A stretch of 42,602 nucleotides of DNA, from NCBI GenBank assembly GCA_022770665.1, contig JALEHL010000115.1:1-42602 (forward strand). Direction: 5' to 3'. Origin of the DNA: Bacillota bacterium. GTDB taxonomy: Bacteria > Bacillota > Clostridia > Peptostreptococcales > Anaerovoracaceae. This document shows, piece by piece, positions 1 to 6,489 of the stretch (the stretch's first letter is position 1; each line of letters opens with the position of its first letter). Both the position numbers and the translations under genes were made by a program. The notes beneath the pieces are model-generated. The model ran no database searches, had not been told where the DNA came from, and saw only the letters and a program-made list of their open reading frames with translations.

Positions 1-74
1 TGTATAATAAATATTAACCGCAGCGGTCAACGAACAGTCAACTAGCAGTCAGTAATGCAACCAGAAAGGAGCAG

Positions 75-698
75 ATGCCTCATATGAACGAGAAATTCTA
101 CAATCTGCCGGAAGAAAAACAGCAGAAGATCATCAATGCCGGGTACCGGATCTTTTCCCAGAATTCTTACAGGAAAAGCCCGGTCAGCGAAATCGCTGCG
201 GAGGCAGGCATCAGCAAATCCCTGCTTTTTCATTATTTTAAAAATAAAAAAGAGCTGTATCTCTTCCTGTGGGATACCTGCGGTCAGGTAACCATCGAAT
301 ATCTGGAAAAGTACGGCTGCTATGAACCCGGTGATCTCTTCGAGATGATGCTACGGGGACTGAAGGCGAAAATGGAAATCATGCGGCGATATCCGGATCT
401 GGGAGCTTTTGTCATCAAAGCGTTTTACGAAAAAAATCCGGAGATCAGCCAGCTAATTCAGGAGAGATACCGGAAGCTGCTGACATACCGTGCCGATGCA
501 ATGCTGACGCAGCTGGACCCGTCTGACTTCGTGGAAGGCCTGGATCTTTCCATGATGTATCAGGAAATGTACCTGGCTTCGGAGGGCTATCTCTGGGAAA
601 AGGTGCAGAAAGGTAATGTGGACTGTGACGAGATGGAGCGGGATTTTATGAAAATGATCGATTTCTGGAAGAGTATCTATCTGAGAAAAGAGAAATGA
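75..698 (+). CDS. TetR/AcrR family transcriptional regulator
   Basis: N-terminal HTH pattern (IINAGYRIFSQNSYRKSPVSEIAAEAGISKSLLFHYFKNKKELYLFL), about 207 aa; next to ABC exporter genes. Start could be the internal ATG at about 84. Confidence 0.9.
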   Translation: MPHMNEKFYNLPEEKQQKIINAGYRIFSQNSYRKSPVSEIAAEAGISKSLLFHYFKNKKELYLFLWDTCGQVTIEYLEKYGCYEPGDLFEMMLRGLKAKMEIMRRYPDLGAFVIKAFYEKNPEISQLIQERYRKLLTYRADAMLTQLDPSDFVEGLDLSMMYQEMYLASEGYLWEKVQKGNVDCDEMERDFMKMIDFWKSIYLRKEK

Positions 699-708
699 GA
701 GGAATGCA

Positions 709-1593
709 ATGGAAGCAATTCGTACAGAACAACTGGTGAAACAATACGGAAAAAGCCGCGGCATTTCCGGAGTGGATCTGACCGTGGGAGAAGGGGAATT
801 TTTCGGCTTCATCGGACCCAACGGGGCAGGAAAGAGCACGACCATCCGGATTTTGCTGGGTCTTATCGAAAAGACATCCGGAAACGTCCGGGTGCTGGGA
901 GAGGATCCATCGGAAGCCGGACCGCGGCGCAAAATCCTTTCCCGCGTGGGCTATCTGCCGTCGGAGGCCATGTTTTATCATGGAATGAAGGTGAAAGAGG
1001 TCCTTCGCCTCTCCGCGGATCTGCGTGGGGCTGACTGCCGCAGCGAGGCGAAGATGTTATGTGAGCGGCTCAGCCTGGATACGGAGAAGAAGGTGGAAGA
1101 ACTGTCTTTCGGAAACCGGAAGAAGGTGGCCATCGTCTGCGCTTTGCAGCATAAGCCGAAGCTGCTGATCCTGGATGAGCCCACCAGCGGACTGGATCCG
1201 CTGATGCAGCGGGAGTTTTTCCGCATTCTGGAGGAACGGAATCAAGCTGGTGCTACGGTATTTCTGTCGTCCCATGTGCTGTCGGAGATTCAGAACCACT
1301 GCAGCCGGGCTGCCATTATCCGGGAGGGCAGAATCATCGCCTGCGGCAGCGTGGAAGAACTGGCTAATACCAGTGCGAAACGGGTATCCCTGCGGGGGCG
1401 TGCCGATCTGACAGGGCTTTCCGGGATCCGGGACCTGCAGCAGGCAGAGGATGCAGTCAGCTTCCTTTACAGCGGGCAGATGAAACGGTTGATGGAAGTG
1501 CTGGCAGCAGGAGACATAACCGATCTGACCATCGCGGAGCCGGATCTGGAGGAGATTTTCCTCCACTATTACGAAGGAGGTGTGCAGGGATGA
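709..1593 (+). CDS. ABC transporter ATP-binding protein
   Basis: Walker A GPNGAGKSTT, signature-like LSFGNRKKVAI, Walker B LLILDEPTSGLDP, H-loop SSHVL. Confidence 0.95.
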   Translation: MEAIRTEQLVKQYGKSRGISGVDLTVGEGEFFGFIGPNGAGKSTTIRILLGLIEKTSGNVRVLGEDPSEAGPRRKILSRVGYLPSEAMFYHGMKVKEVLRLSADLRGADCRSEAKMLCERLSLDTEKKVEELSFGNRKKVAIVCALQHKPKLLILDEPTSGLDPLMQREFFRILEERNQAGATVFLSSHVLSEIQNHCSRAAIIREGRIIACGSVEELANTSAKRVSLRGRADLTGLSGIRDLQQAEDAVSFLYSGQMKRLMEVLAAGDITDLTIAEPDLEEIFLHYYEGGVQG

Positions 1594-2375
1594 GACTCTT
1601 AAAACATGAAATGCGGCAGGGGCTGATATCCCTGGCCATCTGGACGGGAAGCATCGCGTTTCTGATGGTAATCTGTATTATACTGTTTCCGGAGATGAAA
1701 GGACAGATGGAGGATGTATCGGATGTGTTCGCTTCCATGGGACGCTTTACCGCCGCCTTCGGCATGGACCGGCTCAGCTTCGGAACCCTGACCGGATTCT
1801 ACGCCATTGAATGCGGAAACATTCTGGGGCTGGGCGGTGCCTTCTATGCAGCGCTGACCGGTATCACCGCACTGGCAAAGGAAGAGAAGGAACATACTGC
1901 CGAATTCCTGCTGACCCACCCGATTACCCGCACCGGTATCGTCAGTGCCAAGCTGGCTTCGGTGCTCCTGCAGATTTCGGTGATGAACGCACTGATTCTG
2001 GCCATTTCCCTGGTTTCCATCCTCTTCATCGACGAAGAGATTCCATGGAAGGAGCTGCTGCTGTTCCATCTGGCTTATTACCTGCTGCAGATTGAGATCG
2101 GCGGAATCTGTTTCGGCGTTTCGGCCTTTCTGCGCCGGGGCGGTCTGGGCATTGGTCTGGGACTGGCCTGTCTGCTGTATTTTCTGAATTTAATCGCCAA
2201 CATCAGCGAATCCGCAGAGTTTCTGAAATACATCACACCGTTCGGCTATGCCGACGGGGCGGACATCGTCACGGAGGAAGCACTGAACGGACCGATGGTG
2301 GCAGTGGGCATGTGCATGGCCGTCATCGGCATAGGGGCGGCATACTGGAAATATAACCGGAAAGATATTCAATAA
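1590..2375 (+). CDS. ABC-2 type transporter permease
   Basis: Overlaps the ATPase gene by 4 nt; several hydrophobic TM segments; ABC-2-like layout. Confidence 0.85.
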   Translation: MRLLKHEMRQGLISLAIWTGSIAFLMVICIILFPEMKGQMEDVSDVFASMGRFTAAFGMDRLSFGTLTGFYAIECGNILGLGGAFYAALTGITALAKEEKEHTAEFLLTHPITRTGIVSAKLASVLLQISVMNALILAISLVSILFIDEEIPWKELLLFHLAYYLLQIEIGGICFGVSAFLRRGGLGIGLGLACLLYFLNLIANISESAEFLKYITPFGYADGADIVTEEALNGPMVAVGMCMAVIGIGAAYWKYNRKDIQ

Positions 2376-2480
2376 GTACTTTTCGTAGATGGCAGCTACA
2401 CAGTGAAAGGGAATACCATTGTGATACATACCGGTTCCGAGACAGTATAAGTACAGAGCCTTTCTTCATGGAGAATCAGA

Positions 2481-3154
2481 ATGCAGATTATTTTACATCA
2501 GAATTTCATACATAGACCACAGCCGGATTATTATGGCCTGCTGCGGTCTTTTTTCAGAGCCGTATACCGTGATGTAGGATTGGAAGTGCACATTTCTGCG
2601 GACACCGCAGTGAATGCCTGCAGAACTGGTGAGACGGACGCTTCCGATGCGTGCGGGTCAGGCGGCACGGACTGGAACCGGCAGGCCGAACGCCTGCTGG
2701 ATACCTGGGGCAATTCCGTCCTGCGCCTTGCCTATTCCTATCTGCAAAATCCCAGTGATGCTGAGGATATTTTGCAGGATACCCTGGTGCAGTATCTCCG
2801 GATCCGGTCACAGCTGAAGGATGAAACCCATGAAAAAGCCTGGATGCTGCGGGTTGCGGCTAACCTTAGCAAAAATCGAATTGCATATAACCGGATTCGT
2901 GAGACGGATCCCCTGGATGAACAGCTTGCTGCCCGGCAGCGCCCGACCTGTCCTTTGTATGGGATGCGGTGAAACAGCTGCCGCAGCAGTATCGGGAAGC
3001 CATTCATCTGTTTTACTGCGAGGACTGTTCCGTGGCACAGATTGCACGGATTCTGGACAAGAAGGAAGTGAGTGTACGTTCTGATCTGCACCGCGGAAGA
3101 CTCAGGCTGAAGCAGATCCTGCGAGAGGAGTATGATTTCGATGAAGAAATATGA
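2481..3154 (+). pseudogene. ECF-type RNA polymerase sigma factor, apparently frameshifted near 2925-2945
   Basis: Sigma-70 region 2 (RLAYSYLQNPSDAEDILQDTLVQYL) is in ORF 2481-2972. Region 4 (VKQLPQQYREAIHLFYCEDCSVAQIARILDKKEVSVRSDLHRGRLRLKQIL) is in a different + frame ending at 3154. Confidence 0.75.
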
Positions 3155-3839
3155 GGAAGTCATGGAAGAAATCAAGGTGACCGATGCGATGCGCAGCCGG
3201 ATTCTGGCCAATCTGCAGGAAATCCCACTGGAGCAGATGGAGGATGTGACGGATCTGAGGAAAAGACGTGAAGTGCATGAGGCACGGAAACCGCAGTCAG
3301 AGCGGAAGATGCTTCGAAATACCTGGAAGAAGGGCCTGGCTGCAGTAGCCTGCCTTATGATAGCCGCCTTCGGAATTGCATCCTTCACGGATGTATTTAC
3401 ACAGCAGCCTTCAGGACCGGAGGTTCTGATACCGGGGCCGGTGATTACACAGACAGCGTCTGCAGAAGAACTGGCAGAGGAAGTTGGCTTCCCTGTGGAA
3501 GAACTGACAGAACTGCCGTTTACGCCGGCAGAGATCGTGTATTGCGCCTGGGATCAGCAGCTGGCAGAAATCACATATACTGGCGAGACGGAGGAGCAGG
3601 TTCTGGTTTTCCGAAAATCCAGAGGTGAAGATGACAACTCCGGGGACTTTAATCTGTATGAAGAGGAGACAACGCTACATACAGACGGCGGCTTCAAAGC
3701 AGAGGCGAAAGGAAATGAAGGCCGCATTGGCCTGATTCTGTGGCAGCAGGATGGATTCAGTTATTCCATATCTTGCACGAAAGGTATGACGAAAGAAGAC
3801 GCCGCAAGACTGGTGGACGAGACGAATCTGCAGAATTAG
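3132..3839 (+). CDS. Putative membrane-anchored anti-sigma factor / hypothetical protein
   Basis: Overlaps the end of the sigma factor; N-terminal soluble part, one TM (GLAAVACLMIAAFGIASF), extracytoplasmic C-terminus. Confidence 0.6.
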   Translation: MISMKKYEEVMEEIKVTDAMRSRILANLQEIPLEQMEDVTDLRKRREVHEARKPQSERKMLRNTWKKGLAAVACLMIAAFGIASFTDVFTQQPSGPEVLIPGPVITQTASAEELAEEVGFPVEELTELPFTPAEIVYCAWDQQLAEITYTGETEEQVLVFRKSRGEDDNSGDFNLYEEETTLHTDGGFKAEAKGNEGRIGLILWQQDGFSYSISCTKGMTKEDAARLVDETNLQN

Positions 3840-3963
3840 TATTTCATATTAGTCTCATGTGCTGCGCATGCGGACCCATTATGAAAAAACAGTAACGTAT
3901 CATATCAGTGCGTCAACGGATACGAACTGACCCCAGGGGCACGACTGGTACGGGACAAATTGT

Positions 3964-4007
3964 AAAAACCACACACAAATTCAAGCTATTTGTGCGTGGT
4001 TTTTTTA
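3964..4007 (+). terminator. Intrinsic terminator
   Basis: aaaaccacacacaaattcaagctatttgtgcgtggttttttt: stem AAACCAC..ACAAAT / ATTTGT..GTGGTTT plus T-run. Confidence 0.8.
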
Positions 4008-4023
4008 AAAGAAAAGAACCTGC

Positions 4024-4052
4024 TTGATATACCTTGAACTTCGAGGTATATG
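4024..4052 (+). promoter_or_regulatory. Promoter overlapped by a palindromic operator candidate upstream of padR
   Basis: TTGATA-17-TATATG; 25-bp dyad ATATACCTTGAA-C-TTCGAGGTATAT (one mismatched pair) at 4027-4051. Confidence 0.6.
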
Positions 4053-4092
4053 ATGTACAGCGGAAGGATATTGACGGCGAGGAGGCGAAAAC

Positions 4093-4443
4093 ATGAATTT
4101 TGACAAGGGACTGATCGGCGGCAGTTCGGCACTTCTGGTGCTGTCTCTGCTGGCAGAAAAAGACTATTACGGATATGAAATGATCCGGACGCTGGAGGAA
4201 CGCTCAGACGAGACGTTCCTGTATAATGAGGGCACGCTGTATCCGATTCTGCATAAACTGGAAAGCCGAGGACTGGTGGTATCCTATAAAGAAAAGCTGG
4301 ATAACGGCAGAGAACGAAAATATTACCAGATTACGAAGGCGGGCCTCGCCCAGCTGGAGCACGAAATCGAGCAGTGGGAAACCTTCAGCAGTTCTGTCAA
4401 CAAAGTAATCCTGGGAAGCAAGATCGCCTTGGGACATGTGTAG
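4093..4443 (+). CDS. PadR family transcriptional regulator
   Basis: LLVLSLLAEKDYYGYEMIRTLEERS...LYNEGTLYPILHKLESRGLV...NGRERKYYQITKAGLAQLE is the PadR winged-helix pattern. Confidence 0.93.
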   Translation: MNFDKGLIGGSSALLVLSLLAEKDYYGYEMIRTLEERSDETFLYNEGTLYPILHKLESRGLVVSYKEKLDNGRERKYYQITKAGLAQLEHEIEQWETFSSSVNKVILGSKIALGHV

Positions 4444-4486
4444 CTGTATCGTGAATTGCCAGATGGAGTGGAAAGGGTGATTTACC

Positions 4487-5365
4487 ATGAACATGGACGC
4501 GAATGAAAGAACGGATCCAGTCACCGGCAGGGGCAGGAGCGAGGCGGTCCGCACATTTTTCGATGATGTGCTGCAGGAAGTGAAATTCAGCTGGGATCAT
4601 GATGAAATCCGGACTGAACTGGAAGAACAGATTCTGGAGGAATGTGCGTATCTGGAAACGAAAGGGCTTCCTGAAGAGGAGGCAGAAACAGAAGCCGTGC
4701 GGCGGATGGGCGATCCCCGCTCCCTTGGAAAACTTCTGAATACGGCACATCAGCCGTGGATCGGCAGGCTTTGGCTGCTGACGAACACGCTTCTGGCTGT
4801 CATGCTGATTGTTTTCGCAGTGAATCTGTACGGAATCCGGGAAACGAACGATGAGGGCATTCCTTTTGGCTGGGCCGAAGCAGAAAATCAGGGCGTCATG
4901 GAACTGCTGGCAGAGGATACGGTGTTCCACGTGACCTGTGACGAGACACTGCAGCTGGAACAATATCAGATCCGATTCACCGATGTGGTATGCTTCCGAA
5001 TTCCGGCTGACGATTCGATCTATATAAAAGGGGACTACGGTATCTACATATTCTACGAGCGGACCGGAGAAGGCGGAGAGGAAGCGATCACCTGTCTGAC
5101 ACCGGCCTTCTTTCGCGACGATCAGGGCAGGACGCTGGCATGGAATGCACCCTGGCTGGACGAAGGGAAGGAAGACTGGAACCCGTCACAGCCGGACGGA
5201 AGAAACGGGATTTACGGTGCGACGTATTCTGCCAGCAAAATGGGGCGGTTCCGTATCTATGGCTTTACCCCCGGAACAAAATATATCGACGTGGTTTACG
5301 ATTTCTTCGGGCAGAGGGCTTCCTGCCGTCTGGACCTGACGAAGGGTGAGGAGGGAATCGTATGA
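4487..5365 (+). CDS. Membrane protein with N-terminal HAAS/DUF1700-like segment
   Basis: Directly downstream of padR; VKFSWDHDEIRTELEEQILEECAYLETKGLPEEEAETEAVRRMGDPRSLGKLLN resembles PadR-associated HAAS-type domains; one TM follows. Confidence 0.65.
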   Translation: MNMDANERTDPVTGRGRSEAVRTFFDDVLQEVKFSWDHDEIRTELEEQILEECAYLETKGLPEEEAETEAVRRMGDPRSLGKLLNTAHQPWIGRLWLLTNTLLAVMLIVFAVNLYGIRETNDEGIPFGWAEAENQGVMELLAEDTVFHVTCDETLQLEQYQIRFTDVVCFRIPADDSIYIKGDYGIYIFYERTGEGGEEAITCLTPAFFRDDQGRTLAWNAPWLDEGKEDWNPSQPDGRNGIYGATYSASKMGRFRIYGFTPGTKYIDVVYDFFGQRASCRLDLTKGEEGIV

Positions 5366-5772
5366 AACAGATTATCACTCTGACGAAGAAGACAAAACGA
5401 AAACTGACCCGCAGGCAGACCATCCTGCGAAATATTCTGGCAATTCTCCTGATGATTTCTGCGATTCTGTTTCTGCGAAAAGGTACTTTCACAGAACAGC
5501 AGGCATACCAGCGCCAGCTGCAGTCCCTTGGCATCACAGAAACTGCCATAAAGAGCGGTTGTGTGCGGATTGTGGAAGACCGACAGCTGAAATCTGCATC
5601 GGAAATGGACCCTTCCATGCACGGGCCGGACGTCGACTTTGAACCGACCCGACAGGTGGTGCTGGAGTCCACTGCAGGTGGTGAAAGAGCGCAGCTGATC
5701 ATCGTCGTGGGGAAACGCAGCTTTCTGTGGTATGATGCGGCATGGAACCTGTCCTACCCGGCATATTCCTGA
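5362..5772 (+). CDS. Hypothetical protein with one N-terminal TM
   Basis: Start overlaps the upstream stop (4 nt), suggesting coupling; TM ILRNILAILLMISAILFL. Confidence 0.55.
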   Translation: MKQIITLTKKTKRKLTRRQTILRNILAILLMISAILFLRKGTFTEQQAYQRQLQSLGITETAIKSGCVRIVEDRQLKSASEMDPSMHGPDVDFEPTRQVVLESTAGGERAQLIIVVGKRSFLWYDAAWNLSYPAYS

Positions 5773-5795
5773 CGAAAAAAGAGCGAAATTCCAGA

Positions 5796-5824
5796 TTGAC
5801 TTACGGAATACAAAGAAGTATAAT
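5796..5824 (+). promoter_or_regulatory. Promoter of putative antitoxin RNA
   Basis: TTGACT (5796-5801), 17-nt spacer, TATAAT (5819-5824). Confidence 0.75.
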
Positions 5825-5830
5825 GAATTT

Positions 5831-5914
5831 AGAAAGAGTTACCGATGAACGGTTGCTCGGTATGACGAAGAGATATCACGTCAGCTGCCAGGCATGGACG
5901 TGATATTTTCTTTT
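5831..5914 (+). ncRNA. Putative short antisense/antitoxin RNA convergent with a Hol_Tox-like gene
   Basis: Near-consensus promoter immediately upstream, no sizeable ORF, ends at a strong intrinsic terminator. Confidence 0.55.
5873..5914 (+). terminator. Intrinsic terminator of the putative antitoxin RNA
   Basis: ATATCACGTC (5873-5882) / GACGTGATAT (5897-5906), perfect 10-bp stem followed by TTTCTTTTCT. Confidence 0.8.
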
Positions 5915-5924
5915 CTGAAAAAAT

Positions 5925-6014
5925 CTATCGCTTGTTGTTTAACAACAAGGTGATTACTGCGATTACAAACAGGCCTACCGAGGCAAAAGCAGAAATTGCT
6001 TCATATGTAACCAT
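5925..6014 (-). CDS. Putative holin-like toxin peptide (Hol_Tox-like), 29 aa
   Basis: Minus-strand ORF MVTYEAISAFASVGLFVIAVITLLLNNKR*; MVTYEAIS N-terminus plus one TM and short basic tail matches the Hol_Tox pattern; RBS gggggtg 5 nt upstream; missing from the ORF track because of length. Confidence 0.8.
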   Translation of the reverse strand: MVTYEAISAFASVGLFVIAVITLLLNNKR

Positions 6015-6073
6015 GAAATCACCCCCGCTCATGAGGAGCAGCCGTCCACCGCTATTGGTAACTCTGTAATATT

Positions 6074-6102
6074 ATTATAGCATATTACGGAGATGAGAAC
6101 AA
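6074..6102 (-). promoter_or_regulatory. Promoter of the Hol_Tox-like gene
   Basis: On minus strand: TTGTTC (6102-6097), 17-nt spacer, extended TG-C-TATAAT (6079-6074). Confidence 0.7.
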
Positions 6103-6153
6103 GCGTTCTTTTGCGCTTTCCGCTGAAAGTTTTGGCGGAATTGCAGCAAACCC

Positions 6154-6182
6154 TTGACTTTTGGCGCAGAAGTCTATAAAAT
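6154..6182 (+). promoter_or_regulatory. Promoter of the T-box/valS operon
   Basis: TTGACT-17-TAAAAT. Confidence 0.65.
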
Positions 6183-6188
6183 ATTATA

Positions 6189-6445
6189 AGTTATGAACTG
6201 CATAGGACTGTGAAAAAGAGGAGTAGGAAAGGTCAGCACTCTACAGAGAACCGGGCCGTGGCTGAGAGCACCGGGAGGAAGCGCTTTTTGAAGGTTGCTT
6301 TGGAGTCCGTAAGAGAATGAGGGCCTGCGGATGCCTTCGGAGCAAAATCTGTTTGCCCGGGGCTTGTGCAGGAACAAAGGTGGTACCGCGGAAAAGAGTT
6401 TTTCGTCCTTTGTGAGCCGGTGGCTTGCAGAGGACGTTTTTTATT
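6189..6445 (+). ncRNA. T-box riboswitch leader (valS)
   Basis: T-box core aacaaaggtggtaccgcgg (6373-6391) followed by terminator gtcctttg...cagaggacgtttttt, upstream of valyl-tRNA synthetase. Confidence 0.93.
6415..6442 (+). terminator. T-box regulatory terminator
   Basis: gtcctttgtgagccggtggcttgcagaggacgtttttt. Confidence 0.8.
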
Positions 6446-6489
6446 TGAAAAACGCCGTGCGGAAATATTTTGAAAAGAAAGGAAATACC

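Noticed and set aside
2376-2450. Short in-frame peptide VLFVDGSYTVKGNTIVIHTGSETV after the ABC permease stop, possible gene remnant
   Set aside because: Only 24 codons, no family match I can defend; may be chance.
2920-2950. Programmed ribosomal frameshift in the sigma factor
   Set aside because: No X-XXY-YYZ slippery heptamer or obvious stimulatory pseudoknot seen; a simple indel explains it better.
6331-6489. N-terminal extension of the valS ORF in the track
   Set aside because: Translates the T-box and its terminator; the ATG at 6490 matches the expected ValS N-terminus.
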